The notes under the pieces are model-generated. The model was given only the letters and a program-made list of their open reading frames with translations, had not been told where the DNA came from and made no database searches. Positions 7,499-18,918 of a stretch of DNA of 64,000 bases are shown here, in pieces. Made by a program: the position numbers and the translations under genes. Source of the stretch: an uncultured bacterium (GTDB lineage Bacteria; Bacillota; Bacilli; Lactobacillales; Lactobacillaceae); NCBI GenBank assembly GCA_905214545.1, contig CAJMMO010000004.1, positions 1-64,000 of the forward strand. Reading direction: 5' to 3'. The stretch's first letter is position 1. Each line of letters begins with the position of its first letter.

Positions 7499-8399
7499 AG
7501 CCTACGTAAAATTCGATGTGCTGCTTCAGGTTGTGGAATTCCATCGGCAGACAGCCGCCCTCTTCGCCGTCTAAGTTGACGGGCAGCTTGACGCCGTCTT
7601 CGCCCAGGAGTTCTGCCTTGAAGTAGCTGGTCTTGGTGTAGATGATTTCCGGATCTTTGACGTGCTTGCCGTTCAAAGCCTGCACCATCAAGCGCAAGAC
7701 ATCAACAGGCTTCGCCGTCTTCACGACGATTAATTGGAAAAGGCCGTCCGACAATTGGGCGTCGGGCATGATCTGTTCAAAGCCCCCGATGGAGTTCGTC
7801 ATCCCCAGCAGGAACATGGACAAGTCGCCCTCGTAGACGCCGTCGTCATAAGTCAGCCGCATCTTGTGGCTGGAAATATGCGGCAGCATCTCCGCGCCCC
7901 TGATCAGGTAGGCGGTGTAGCCCAAAGCCGACTTGGTTTCAGACGGCACGCCGTAGGTCAGGTCGGCCAAGGAGCCGGAGGCTGCGATGTTCATGAAGTA
8001 CTGGTCGCCGGCCTGGCCGATGTCCATCGGCCGGACCTTGTTTTTCAAAATGACACGCGCAGCCGCCACTAAGTCGTCGCGCGGAATCTTCAAAGCCCGC
8101 GCGAAGTCGTTGGTGGTCCCGCCCGGGATCACGGCCATCTTCGGCCGCTTGGGCAGCGGCGCGATGCCGTTGACAACCTCGTTGACCGTCCCGTCGCCGC
8201 CGGCGGCCACGACTAAGTCAAAGCCGGCCTCGGCACAGCGCTTGGCCTCATTTTGTGCGGACAGCGGGCTGGGCGTGGTGCGGAAGGCACTGGCCTCGTA
8301 GCCGGCCTGCTCTAAGATGTCCAGGATGTCAGCCACATTGCGCGGCATTTGTTCATGACCAGAAACAGGATTATAGATCAGTCTTGCTCTTTTGACCAT
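7497..8399 (-). CDS. dagK: Diacylglycerol/lipid kinase (DgkB/YegS family)
   Basis: A 300-residue soluble lipid kinase. It has the nucleotide-binding signature VAAGGDGTVNEVVNG and a second block VIPGGTTNDFARAL. DgkB returns diacylglycerol to phosphatidic acid; in Gram-positives the diacylglycerol comes largely from lipoteichoic acid synthesis, where glycerol-phosphate is stripped from phosphatidylglycerol. It closes the camS-gatCAB run, 19 nt after gatB, an arrangement common in lactobacilli. The start matches the family start MVKRARLIYNPVSG. Confidence 0.92.
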   Translation of the reverse strand: MVKRARLIYNPVSGHEQMPRNVADILDILEQAGYEASAFRTTPSPLSAQNEAKRCAEAGFDLVVAAGGDGTVNEVVNGIAPLPKRPKMAVIPGGTTNDFARALKIPRDDLVAAARVILKNKVRPMDIGQAGDQYFMNIAASGSLADLTYGVPSETKSALGYTAYLIRGAEMLPHISSHKMRLTYDDGVYEGDLSMFLLGMTNSIGGFEQIMPDAQLSDGLFQLIVVKTAKPVDVLRLMVQALNGKHVKDPEIIYTKTSYFKAELLGEDGVKLPVNLDGEEGGCLPMEFHNLKQHIEFYVG

Positions 8400-8418
8400 T
8401 GCACCAATTCTCCGTTAA

Positions 8419-9849
8419 CTAACGACTCTGCAGCTCCTTGTTAAGCAGCTTGTTGACCATCTTCGGGTTGGCCTTGCCGCGGGTCTGCTTCATGATTTGG
8501 CCGACGAGGTAGCCGATTGCACGGTCCTTGCCGTTCTTGAAGTCTTCCACAGATTGCGGGTTGTCGTCGACAACCTTCTTGACCATTGGCCCTAAGACGC
8601 TTTCGTCTGACAGCTGGACCATGCCCTTTTCTTCGACATACTTTTGCGGGTCGGTGCCGTTGGCGATCGTTTCTGCAAAGACCTTCTTGGCGATCTTGGA
8701 TGAAATCGTGCCGTCCTTGATCAGCTTGATCATCTTGGCCAGGTTTTCTGGGGTCAAGGCGATGTCGGCCAAGGCAACGCGGTGGTCGTTCAAGTAACCG
8801 TTGACCTGGGTGTTCATCCAGTTAGCGGCTAATTGCGGGTCAGCGCCGGCAGCCAAGGTCTTGTCAAAGAAGTCTGAGCTTTCCTTGGTCTGCAAGATGA
8901 CGTTGGCGTCGTAAGGCTTCAGGCCGTACTTGTTGACGTAGTTGTCGAAGCGGACGTCGGCGCCTTCCGGCAATTCCTTTTCAATTTCGTCGATCCATTC
9001 CTGCTTAATCTTGTAAGGCGGAATGTCTGGTTCTGGGAAGTAGCGGTAGTCGGCTGCGCCTTCCTTGACACGTTCCAGAACGGTCTTGCCGGTGTTTTCG
9101 TCGAAACGGCGGGTTGATAATTGGACCCGGCCGCCGGACAGCAGGACTTGCTGCTGGCGCTTTTCTTCGTAAGCAAGCGAAGCGCGGACGTGTTCGAAAG
9201 AGTTCAGGTTCTTCATTTCAACCTTGGTGCCGAGTTCCTTTTGGCCGGCAGGACGAATTGAAATGTTGGTGTCGACACGCATGGAACCTTCCTCCATCTT
9301 CACGTCGGAAGCACCGGTGAACTGCACGATCTTACGCAGCTTTTCCAGGTAAGCGTAAGCTTCGTCAGGGTCTTCCATGTCAGGTTCTGAAACGACTTCC
9401 AGAAGCGGCACACCCTGCCGGTTCAAGTCGACGTATGAAAAGCCGTTGGTCCCGTGGGTGTTCTTGCCGGCGTCCTCTTCGATGTGCATTTCGTGGATGC
9501 CGATGCGCTTTTTCTTCCCGTGAACTTCGACTTCGACATAGCCGTCGCGGGCTAATGGTTCAAAGAACTGCGTAATCTGGTAAGCCTTCGGGTTGTCTGG
9601 GTAAAAGTAGTTCTTCCGGTCAAAGTGCGTCCGCGGCAGGATGTGGGCGTGGGTGGCCAAAGCGACCATGATGCCCAGGCGGTAGACGTTCTTGTTCACC
9701 ATCGGCAAAACGCCTGGGTAGCCCCAGTCGATGACGTTGGTTTCGGTGTTCGGCTTAGCGCCGTAGGTAACTGGTGAAGGAGAGAAAATCTTGCTCTTTG
9801 TCTTTAATTCAAAGTGAACTTCCAGACCAATCGTTGATTTAAAATTCAT
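8419..9849 (-). CDS. gatB: Aspartyl/glutamyl-tRNA amidotransferase subunit B
   Basis: A 476-residue GatB of normal length. It begins [20 protein letters not shown], typical of the family, and has the C-terminal YqeY-like tail ([19 protein letters not shown]). GatB binds the misacylated tRNA and activates it with ATP; ammonia comes from GatA. The complex makes Gln-tRNA-Gln and, where needed, Asn-tRNA-Asn. It follows gatA by 2 nt, so translation is likely coupled. Confidence 0.97.
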   Translation of the reverse strand: MNFKSTIGLEVHFELKTKSKIFSPSPVTYGAKPNTETNVIDWGYPGVLPMVNKNVYRLGIMVALATHAHILPRTHFDRKNYFYPDNPKAYQITQFFEPLARDGYVEVEVHGKKKRIGIHEMHIEEDAGKNTHGTNGFSYVDLNRQGVPLLEVVSEPDMEDPDEAYAYLEKLRKIVQFTGASDVKMEEGSMRVDTNISIRPAGQKELGTKVEMKNLNSFEHVRASLAYEEKRQQQVLLSGGRVQLSTRRFDENTGKTVLERVKEGAADYRYFPEPDIPPYKIKQEWIDEIEKELPEGADVRFDNYVNKYGLKPYDANVILQTKESSDFFDKTLAAGADPQLAANWMNTQVNGYLNDHRVALADIALTPENLAKMIKLIKDGTISSKIAKKVFAETIANGTDPQKYVEEKGMVQLSDESVLGPMVKKVVDDNPQSVEDFKNGKDRAIGYLVGQIMKQTRGKANPKMVNKLLNKELQSR

Positions 9850-9851
9850 GC

Positions 9852-11294
9852 TTAATCCTCCAATCCAGCTGGTTTTTGCTCGTAGAACTTGTTGCTGCGT
9901 TCGATGAAGTCGGCGGTCCGCAGAACGCTGGCTTCGTCAAACAGGTTGCCCATGATCTGGAAACCAACCGGCATGCCGTTGTCTGCCTTGCCGGCAGGAA
10001 CGCTGGCTGAAGGCAGGCCGGCCAGGTTTGCGGAAATGGTCAGGATGTCGTTGTTGTACATCTTGATCGGGTCGGAAATTTCGCTGCCGATTTCAAAGGC
10101 TGGCGTGGTCGTGGTTGGCCCCACGATGACGTCGTTGTCTTCAAAGATCTTGGCGAAGTCGCGGCAGATCAAAGTTCTGACTCTGGAAGCCTGCATGAAG
10201 TAGGCGTCGTAGTAACCGGCGGACAGGGCAAAGGAGCCCAGCATGATCCGGCGCTTAACTTCTGGGCCGAAGCCTTCGGTTCTGGACTTGATGTAGACGT
10301 CCTTCAAGTTCTTAGCTTCCGGGCTGCGGTAGCCGTAGCGGATACCGTCGTAACGCTGGAGGTTTGATGAAGCCTCGCTGGAAGCGATGATGTAGTAAGT
10401 AGGCACTACGTACTTGGTGTAAGGCAGGGTTACTTCGTTGATGATCGCGCCATTTTCACGCAGCACGTCGATTTGCGCTTGGACAGCCTTTTTCACGTCT
10501 TCGTCAACGGCGTCGCTCATGTATTCCTTAGGCACAGCAACGCGCAGGCCCTTCACGTCTTGGCCTAAGGCCTTGGTGAAGTCTGGGACCGGACGCTCAG
10601 AAACAGTGGCGTCGTGGTCGTCTGGGCCGGCGATGACGTTTAAGACTTCGGCTGAGTCCTTGACGCGCTTGCTCATGACCCCGATTTGGTCCAGGGATGA
10701 TGAAAAGGCGATCAGGCCCCAACGAGAAACACGGCCGTAGGTCGGCTTGATGCCGAAGATGCCGTTGAAAGCAGCCGGCTGGCGGATTGAACCACCGGTG
10801 TCAGAACCCAAGGCTGCGACAACGTCGCCGGCAGCAACTGCAGCTGCAGAACCGCCCGAAGAACCGCCAGGTACGCGGTTTAAGTCCCAAGGGTTTCTAA
10901 CCGGGCCAAAGTAGGAGTGTTCGCTGGATGAACCCATGGCGAACTCGTCCATGTTGGTCTTGCCGACAATTGAAACTTGGGCAGCCTTCAGCTTGCTGAT
11001 GACGGTGGCGTCGTAAACTGGTACAAAGTTGTCCAAGATGTGGCTGGCAGCGGTCGTCTTTAAGCCGTTGGTGACAATGTTGTCCTTGATGGCCAGCGGA
11101 ATGCCGGCCAGCTTGCTTTTGCCAAAGTCCAAGTTTTCAGCAGGCTTGGCGTCTTCGTCAACGCTGATCCAGGCGTTGAGCTTTTCGTGTTTTTTTGCTT
11201 GCGCAATTGAGCCTTGCAAAAGCTTGTCGGCAGTAGTCTCGCCGCTGGCCAGCTTATCGTGCAGGGAGTCAATCGTTTCGTTTAAGTAATCCAT
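9852..11294 (-). CDS. gatA: Aspartyl/glutamyl-tRNA amidotransferase subunit A
   Basis: A 480-residue amidase-signature enzyme. The Lys-cisSer-Ser triad is visible in [10 protein letters not shown] and [15 protein letters not shown], with [12 protein letters not shown] in between. It hydrolyses glutamine and feeds ammonia to GatB. Its ATG overlaps the gatC stop codon by one base (11294), giving tight coupling in the gatCAB operon. Confidence 0.97.
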   Translation of the reverse strand: MDYLNETIDSLHDKLASGETTADKLLQGSIAQAKKHEKLNAWISVDEDAKPAENLDFGKSKLAGIPLAIKDNIVTNGLKTTAASHILDNFVPVYDATVISKLKAAQVSIVGKTNMDEFAMGSSSEHSYFGPVRNPWDLNRVPGGSSGGSAAAVAAGDVVAALGSDTGGSIRQPAAFNGIFGIKPTYGRVSRWGLIAFSSSLDQIGVMSKRVKDSAEVLNVIAGPDDHDATVSERPVPDFTKALGQDVKGLRVAVPKEYMSDAVDEDVKKAVQAQIDVLRENGAIINEVTLPYTKYVVPTYYIIASSEASSNLQRYDGIRYGYRSPEAKNLKDVYIKSRTEGFGPEVKRRIMLGSFALSAGYYDAYFMQASRVRTLICRDFAKIFEDNDVIVGPTTTTPAFEIGSEISDPIKMYNNDILTISANLAGLPSASVPAGKADNGMPVGFQIMGNLFDEASVLRTADFIERSNKFYEQKPAGLED

Positions 11295-11596
11295 TAGTCG
11301 TTATCGTCCTTGTCAATAATTACAGGTACCTTAATGAAGCCATTGCTCTTGTCAGGCACGTTCTCCATCAACTCATCGCGGGTTTGCCATTTTTCAGGCT
11401 TGTCTTCGCGGAAGACAGTGTCCCGGTCGACGATCTGGGTCGTAGCCGGCACGCCCTTGGTATCAACTGCAATCAATTCATTGGCCATATTGATAATATT
11501 GCCCATTTGCTCGGTAACTTCCGCGCTGTCTTTTTCAGGCACTGCCAGTCTAGAAAGAGTGGCAATGTGGGCGATATCCTTCTTAGTAATCTTCAC
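11294..11596 (-). CDS. gatC: Aspartyl/glutamyl-tRNA amidotransferase subunit C
   Basis: A 100-residue GatC, starting with GTG at 11594-11596 ([17 protein letters not shown]). AGGAGG lies 6 nt upstream, and upstream ATG-started extensions would run into camS. GatC wraps around GatA and GatB to stabilise the complex. It sits 10 nt after camS and one base into gatA. Confidence 0.93.
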   Translation of the reverse strand: MKITKKDIAHIATLSRLAVPEKDSAEVTEQMGNIINMANELIAVDTKGVPATTQIVDRDTVFREDKPEKWQTRDELMENVPDKSNGFIKVPVIIDKDDND

Positions 11597-11606
11597 CGTA
11601 GACCTC

Positions 11607-12752
11607 CTATTCACCATTAAACACATGCACGTAATAATTATCCCCGGCCGAATTCTTGGCAATTAAGGCCTGGATGTCGTTGACCGAGCTGATCTTGATC
11701 TCGATGGCCGCATTGTTTGGCAGGTACTTGCGGGCTGAGGCCAAAGTCAGCTTGGTAAAGCTTTCGATTTGGGCGTAGCCGTAGAACTGCGTCGTGATGC
11801 GGATATCTTCTTCGGTCAGCTTGCCGTCCGTGTATTTCACGCTGGCGGTTACCCCGCTGACGTCCGGGAAGTAGTCCTGCACGGCTGCCTTGAAGTTGCT
11901 GAAGTCCGAAGCGTCATTGCTTGAAATCGGCTTGGCGTCACCAACCGTCGGCAGTGTTTGCGTGCGCATGTCCAATTTTTTCCAATTATTTATTTTACTA
12001 CTATTAGCATTGGCAATGCCATATGCAAAATAGTTGCCCGAAGACAGCGAATCCGCGGCTGTCTTTGAAAAAAGTCCGACGAGGATCGGAATATTTTTCA
12101 GCTTCTTATCCTTGCGCAGGCGGGCGACTACTTCTTCAGCAGCCTTTTTGCCGTAGCGTTCTTGGTCATCCCGGCTGATGTTGGTGTGGTACTGCGGTCC
12201 GCCTTCTTTTTTATTGAAGTAGTCGACCGAGTTCATCGCCAAACCGATGCTCATCCCCGCGATGTGGTAGCTGCTGCGCGAACCCGTCAGGTAGTCCTGT
12301 TCTTGGATCTGTTCGACGCGGATCGGGTTGCGCGTGTCGGCGCCTTTTTTGTGGTTGTCTTCCGGGTTCAAGCCCTCAGGGTTTTTCTTGCTCTTGCGGG
12401 CCAGCCAGTCCGTGGCCTTATCGCTCGAAATCTCCTGGCCTTCCTGGAAGACGTAGCGGTTAGTTGAAAAAGCACGCTTGGACAAGTCGACTAAGCCCTG
12501 CTCATAAGCCCGGGTGTCGACGTCGTTGTCGTTGTTCGTGGCGCTCAGCCCGGAAATCGGGCTGGTGCGGTAGCGGCCGTTTTTCAGCAAGACGGTGTAG
12601 CCGCCCTTGGACGTCGTCGTGGTCTGGTAGCGGCGGGTCTTTTTAGTAGAAGTTGTCGGGTTATTTGACAAATCGGAATTTTTTAAGTTGCCGCAGGCCG
12701 TCAGACTGACGGCGATCCCTGCCAGCAGCAGCATTTGCAAAAAGCGCTTCAC
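11607..12752 (-). CDS. camS: CamS-family sex-pheromone lipoprotein
   Basis: A 381-residue secreted lipoprotein. The signal peptide [20 protein letters not shown] ends in an LTAC lipobox. A Ser/Thr/Asn-rich linker ([16 protein letters not shown]) leads into the CamS domain. In enterococci the signal peptide of the orthologue yields the cAM373 pheromone; in lactobacilli the body of the protein has unknown function. It sits between ligA and gatC, which is the conserved place for this family, and the three genes are probably one transcript. Confidence 0.93.
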   Translation of the reverse strand: MKRFLQMLLLAGIAVSLTACGNLKNSDLSNNPTTSTKKTRRYQTTTTSKGGYTVLLKNGRYRTSPISGLSATNNDNDVDTRAYEQGLVDLSKRAFSTNRYVFQEGQEISSDKATDWLARKSKKNPEGLNPEDNHKKGADTRNPIRVEQIQEQDYLTGSRSSYHIAGMSIGLAMNSVDYFNKKEGGPQYHTNISRDDQERYGKKAAEEVVARLRKDKKLKNIPILVGLFSKTAADSLSSGNYFAYGIANANSSKINNWKKLDMRTQTLPTVGDAKPISSNDASDFSNFKAAVQDYFPDVSGVTASVKYTDGKLTEEDIRITTQFYGYAQIESFTKLTLASARKYLPNNAAIEIKISSVNDIQALIAKNSAGDNYYVHVFNGE

Positions 12753-12754
12753 TT

Positions 12755-14791
<2,037 letters not shown>

Positions 14792-14794
14792 CTA

Positions 14795-17041
14795 TTATAA
14801 CTTTTTAATCGGGGCAAAGGCGGCCAGAAGGCGCTTGACCCCAATTTTGAAGGCGATGTCGAGCTCCATGTTTTCGCCGCTGCCAGTGACTTTGGTGACG
14901 ATGCCCAGGCCCCAGGCCTTGTGCTGGACCTTGTCGCCGACTTGCCAGCTTTCTTTTTCGGCGCCGACGGCACCGGCAGCCTTTGCGGCGCGGTAAGTCT
15001 GGTGGAAGGCCGGGCGCTTCGGTTTGACAGTCGGCTTGTCGAACGGGTAGGTCTTGGCCGGTCCGGCATAGATGCTCTGGCTTTTTTCTTCGGAAAGGTC
15101 CTGGTCGTCGATTTCAGTGACAAAACGCGACAGCTCGTTGTTTTGCGGGCGTCCGTATAGCATGCGGCTGTAAGCTGAAGTCAGGTAGAGCTCGCGTTGG
15201 GCCCGGGTGATGCCTACATAAGCCAGGCGGCGTTCTTCGGCCAGTTCGTCCGGGTCATCACTAGCACGAGACAATGGGAATATTCCTTCTTCCATGCCAA
15301 TCATAAAGACAACAGGGAATTCCAAGCCTTTGGCCGCGTGCAAGGTCATCAGGGTGACAACATCGTCGTTATCCCCTAATTCATCTTGATCTGAAAACAG
15401 TGAAATCTCTGCTAAAAAGTCACCAACACCTGCATCTTCATCACCTTTGTGGTCTTCATCGTATTGCTTAGTTACCGATAAAAATTCATCCAGGTTATCT
15501 AATTTTGTATCGATTGTAATCTTATCTGGGCCCTTCGCTGAAGCACTACTATTTTTTAGAGCATCGATGTATCCAAAGTCTTTTAAGACTTGCTGGGTTA
15601 AGTCCGTTACGCTAGCATCTGCAGACTTAGAAATCAGGTCAACCCAAGTAGCCCCGAACTTCTCCATGCTTTTAACTGCTTTTCCGCTCACAGTCGACGA
15701 TTTGGACTCTTGCAGGGCCTGCGGCAGCGGGTAGTGCATTTCTTGGGCAAAGTTCAAAATTTTGTTAAAAGAAACTGCACCTATTCCGCGCTTAGGCTCG
15801 TTTATTATTCGGTTTAAACTGACAGCATCAGACGGATTGGCGATGATCTTCAGATAAGCCATAACGTCGCGGATTTCCTGACGTTCGTAGAAACGCACAC
15901 CCCCAACAATCTTTACCCCAATCTTTGCATGATTAAATTCTTCTTCAATTACACGAGACTGAGCGTTGGTCCGGTATAAGACGGCAAAATCGCTGTATTT
16001 ACGCTTGCCGTCCTTCATTTCTTCTTGGACCTTTTTAATGATGTAGTGGGCTTCGTCGCGCTCGTTAGCAGCAGTATAATGAACGACTTTTTTGCCGTCA
16101 CCGGCATCGGTCCACAATTCCTTTTTTGCATGGTCCGGGTTGTTCTTAATAACTGCGTTGGCAGCCTTTAAGATGTGACCGGTTGAGCGGTAGTTTTGCT
16201 CGAGCTTGATGATCTTGGCATTTTCAAAATCTTTTTTAAAGTTGCGGATGTTTTCAATGTTGGCGCCGCGCCAGCCGTAGATCGACTGGTCGGCATCCCC
16301 GACCACGCAGATGTTGTGCCACTTGCCCGACAGCAGGCGGCAGAGCTGGTATTGGGCGTCGTTTGTGTCCTGGTACTCGTCGGCCGAGATGTAGTGGAAA
16401 CGCTCCTGGTAGTAGGCCAGCACGTCTTCGTTTTCATGAAAAAGCTTGAGCGTCTGCATAATCAGGTCGTCGAAGTCCATATTTTGATCGGCCTTGAGGC
16501 GGCGCTGGTACTCCGTGTAGACCTGGGCCACGACCTTGTCAAAAGGCTGCTTGGCCTTTTCGGCAAAGTCCTGCGGCGTCTGCAAGGCGTTCTTAGCGTT
16601 TGAGATCCGGCTTAAAATTGCTCTGGGATTATAACGTTTTGGGTCAATGTTTAAATCTTTGGCAATGTGTTTGACGAGCGTTTTTTGCTCAGACGAGCCC
16701 GCAATCGTAAAGTTTTCGGAATAGCCGATCCGAGTGCCGTAGCGGCGCAAGATCCGCACGCAGAGCGCGTGGAAAGTCGACAGCCACATGCCTTGGGCTT
16801 CGGCGCCTAACAGCGCGCGCACCCGCTGGCGCATTTCGCTTGCGGCCTTGTTGGTAAAGGTGATCGCCAGGATCTGCCAGCCGGGCACGTTTTTTTCTTC
16901 AACCAAATAAGCAATCCGGCGTGTCAAAACCCGGGTCTTGCCGCTGCCTGCGCCGGCGACGACCAAAAGCGGGCCTTCCGTGGTCTGGACTGCCTTTTTT
17001 TGCTGGGGGTTCAATCCTGCTAAAATTGCTTCTTCACTCAT
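14795..17041 (-). CDS. pcrA: ATP-dependent DNA helicase PcrA (UvrD/Rep family)
   Basis: A 748-residue superfamily-1A helicase. Motifs appear in order: VVAGAGSGKTRVL (Walker A), AITFTNKAA (Ia), ISADEYQDTN (II), VVGDADQSIYGWRGA (III), EQNYRST (IV), VTLMTLHAAKGLEFPVVF (V), YVGITRAQREL (VI). The C-terminal Tudor-like tail WQVGDKVQHKAWGLG is the PcrA region that contacts RNA polymerase. It is a 3'-5' helicase in repair and rolling-circle replication. Part of the gene around 15,400-15,700 uses more A/T-ending codons than its ends. Confidence 0.97.
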   Translation of the reverse strand: MSEEAILAGLNPQQKKAVQTTEGPLLVVAGAGSGKTRVLTRRIAYLVEEKNVPGWQILAITFTNKAASEMRQRVRALLGAEAQGMWLSTFHALCVRILRRYGTRIGYSENFTIAGSSEQKTLVKHIAKDLNIDPKRYNPRAILSRISNAKNALQTPQDFAEKAKQPFDKVVAQVYTEYQRRLKADQNMDFDDLIMQTLKLFHENEDVLAYYQERFHYISADEYQDTNDAQYQLCRLLSGKWHNICVVGDADQSIYGWRGANIENIRNFKKDFENAKIIKLEQNYRSTGHILKAANAVIKNNPDHAKKELWTDAGDGKKVVHYTAANERDEAHYIIKKVQEEMKDGKRKYSDFAVLYRTNAQSRVIEEEFNHAKIGVKIVGGVRFYERQEIRDVMAYLKIIANPSDAVSLNRIINEPKRGIGAVSFNKILNFAQEMHYPLPQALQESKSSTVSGKAVKSMEKFGATWVDLISKSADASVTDLTQQVLKDFGYIDALKNSSASAKGPDKITIDTKLDNLDEFLSVTKQYDEDHKGDEDAGVGDFLAEISLFSDQDELGDNDDVVTLMTLHAAKGLEFPVVFMIGMEEGIFPLSRASDDPDELAEERRLAYVGITRAQRELYLTSAYSRMLYGRPQNNELSRFVTEIDDQDLSEEKSQSIYAGPAKTYPFDKPTVKPKRPAFHQTYRAAKAAGAVGAEKESWQVGDKVQHKAWGLGIVTKVTGSGENMELDIAFKIGVKRLLAAFAPIKKL

Positions 17042-17053
17042 TGCATTGCCTTT

Positions 17054-17674
17054 CTAGTTGTCGTATTTGTCTAAATGATATTGCTCAATTAAATCAATCA
17101 GCTTGGCCGGGTAGTTGGGATCGGTAGCATAGCCGTCCCGGTACAAAGCCTGGGCCTGCTGGCGCCAGGTCTTGGCCTGCAGCACGTGCTGGTACTGGCT
17201 GCGGTTCCAGCTGGTGCCGTTGGCCAGCAGCTGGGCGTGGGCCTGAATAGCCGAGCTGTATGAATCGTAGACCTGGAAGCGGCCGGTCACTTCGACCCAG
17301 CGGCCGTTTTCGTATTCCTTAGTCGAAAGCAGCTTGGTCGTGTTGGGGTCGCTGCCCTTCACGCCGAACAGGTTGTTGTATTGGCGCGCCAGCGCACTTT
17401 GACCGTAGTTGCTTTCCAGGCAGGCCTGCGCGATGGTCACGCTGGGAAAAAGGCCGTAGGGCTTGGCGGCTTTTTGGGCCAGCGGCGCCACGGTCTTAAT
17501 GAAGTTTTCACGGCTGCGCAAGGCAGCTTCTTTTTGTTCCTGCTCTTGGCGCAGCAAAGCCTCGTTAGCCGCATAGCGGCGGTAGTAGAGCCCGCCGGCC
17601 AGCAGGATAATCAAGGCCAGCCCGGCGGCAAAAACACGTACGAGGTTGAACTCACTGTTTTTCTTCTTTGTCAT
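17054..17674 (-). CDS. Membrane-anchored GH73 N-acetylglucosaminidase
   Basis: A 206-residue protein with one N-terminal membrane segment (LVRVFAAGLALIILLAGGLY) and an extracellular glucosaminidase domain. The catalytic glutamate is in TIAQACLESNYGQS, followed by NNLFGVKG and the YDSYSSAIQAHA block typical of GH73/FlgJ-type autolysins. It would cut the glycan backbone of peptidoglycan next to the membrane. There is no separate wall-binding domain. It lies 13 nt before pcrA on the same strand. Confidence 0.85.
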   Translation of the reverse strand: MTKKKNSEFNLVRVFAAGLALIILLAGGLYYRRYAANEALLRQEQEQKEAALRSRENFIKTVAPLAQKAAKPYGLFPSVTIAQACLESNYGQSALARQYNNLFGVKGSDPNTTKLLSTKEYENGRWVEVTGRFQVYDSYSSAIQAHAQLLANGTSWNRSQYQHVLQAKTWRQQAQALYRDGYATDPNYPAKLIDLIEQYHLDKYDN

Positions 17675-17689
17675 ACGCTCAGTTCTTTT

Positions 17690-18292
17690 TTAAAAATGGG
17701 CCCGTGCGTACTTTAAAAGCGGCACGGTGATGAGAGGCGTCACGATGGCCGTAAAGATCGCCTCGCTGATGCCGTTCACGCCTAAGGCAACCAGCAAGAT
17801 TAAAATCAACGGGTTGTTCTGGTTCACATGGCCTAAGTGTGCGGTCAAAGCAGCCGGGTTGTGCATAAAGACCAGGCTGGCAAAAAGGATGACCAGCAAA
17901 GTGTTCGTCGCCGATGCGGTCAGCCCGCCCAAGGCACTGTGCCAAGCGGTCCCTGCGGCTTTTTTCGGGTGAAAGAGCCCTGCAAACAGGCCGGCAAACC
18001 AGCGCGGCAAGATCGCGATCAGCGGGTTTTGGAACAAAAGCAGGCTGGCCGGGTCAGCGGGCTGGGTGTAAGCCACGATCAGGCTTAAAATCCCCCAAGT
18101 CAGGCCAAAAAACCCGCCGGCTTTTGGACCCATCAAAACACCGTAGACTGCAACCGTCAACGGGATGGTCGTAATGGCCGGCAGGCCTGGCAGGATATAG
18201 AGATAGCCCACGTTCGGGACAAAGGACTGCAGCAGCAGCAAAGCGGTAAAAATCGCAGTAATTGTCAACGACTGGGTTTTGTTATGCACCAT
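17690..18292 (-). CDS. ECF transporter S component, probably vitamin-type (PanT-like)
   Basis: A 200-residue membrane protein with about six hydrophobic segments and the ECF S-component style (short N-tail, TITAIFTALLLLQSFVPNVG, glycine-rich helices, GVLMGPKAGGFFGLTWG). S components bind one vitamin and dock on a shared EcfAA'T module. The pattern is closest, by memory, to pantothenate-type S components, but the ligand is not certain. No ECF module is in the window. It lies 15 nt before the GH73 gene. Confidence 0.6.
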   Translation of the reverse strand: MVHNKTQSLTITAIFTALLLLQSFVPNVGYLYILPGLPAITTIPLTVAVYGVLMGPKAGGFFGLTWGILSLIVAYTQPADPASLLLFQNPLIAILPRWFAGLFAGLFHPKKAAGTAWHSALGGLTASATNTLLVILFASLVFMHNPAALTAHLGHVNQNNPLILILLVALGVNGISEAIFTAIVTPLITVPLLKYARAHF

Positions 18293-18311
18293 CTAAGACT
18301 CCCTTACTAGC

Positions 18312-18337
18312 AAAAAAGCCGCCTCGAAGAGGCGACT
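18312..18337 (-). terminator. Terminator of tRNA-Leu
   Basis: On the minus strand GTCGCCTC pairs with GAGGCGGC across a TTC loop, followed by six T (18312-18317). Confidence 0.85.
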
Positions 18338-18351
18338 TGTATTGTGAACTA

Positions 18352-18437
18352 TGCGGGCAAGAAGACTCGAACTTCCACGGTCTAAAATCGACCACAAGAT
18401 CCTTAGTCTTGCGCGTCTACCATTCCGCCATGCCCGC
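18352..18437 (-). tRNA. tRNA-Leu (anticodon AAG)
   Basis: A class II tRNA of 86 nt. The acceptor stem is GCGGGCA/TGCCCGC with discriminator A. The anticodon stem CAAGA/TCTTG encloses the loop CTAAGGA, so the anticodon is AAG. A long variable arm (TGGTCGATTTTAGACCG) and a TTCGAGT T-loop are present. CCA is not encoded. A34 in a leucine tRNA would need conversion to inosine or unusual wobble. Confidence 0.9.
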
Positions 18438-18465
18438 GGTACCCAATTATCTTAGCAAAAATAAT

Positions 18466-18918
18466 CTAATTAGGCAAGGATAGTTCTAATCTTCCGCGGC
18501 ACTTGCCGCAGACAAAGCGGCGGGTGTTCAGCCGGCGCTGGCGCAGGTAGACACAGCCGCAATTAGTGCAGACATAGCGGTAGCGGAACTGGCGCGGCAG
18601 AGCCGGCGCGTAGCGCAGCCCGCCGACGCGGGCCAGCAGCACTTTGAAGTCGCGGTCGCGGTGGCGGAAGCCCCGGCCGGCCAAGTGCAGGTGGTAGTGG
18701 CACAGTTCGTGTTTGATGATGCCAAGCAAAGCTGATTGGTTATTGAGGTAACGGTAGTTGAATTCGATGTTGTGGCTGTCCAGCAGGTAGCGGCCCCCGG
18801 TCGTCCGCAGCCTTTTATTGACCAAGGCCTGGTGGCGAAAAGGCCGGTGGAAGCTTTGCAGCGAAACTTTTTCAACTAAAGCCTGGAGGTCAGCGGCTGT
18901 TAGGCGTTCTTGCTCCAT
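18466..18918 (-). CDS. SprT-like zinc-metalloprotease-fold protein
   Basis: A 150-residue SprT-family protein. The zinc motif HExxH appears in IIKHELCHYHLH, with a downstream zinc ribbon (CTNCGC ... CGKC). Relatives include the DNA-protein crosslink protease SPRTN domain and the Bacillus YdcK-type proteins, whose function is not settled. It starts 19 nt inside the 3' end of the upstream ATPase gene, so it is probably co-transcribed and coupled with it. Confidence 0.85.
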   Translation of the reverse strand: MEQERLTAADLQALVEKVSLQSFHRPFRHQALVNKRLRTTGGRYLLDSHNIEFNYRYLNNQSALLGIIKHELCHYHLHLAGRGFRHRDRDFKVLLARVGGLRYAPALPRQFRYRYVCTNCGCVYLRQRRLNTRRFVCGKCRGRLELSLPN

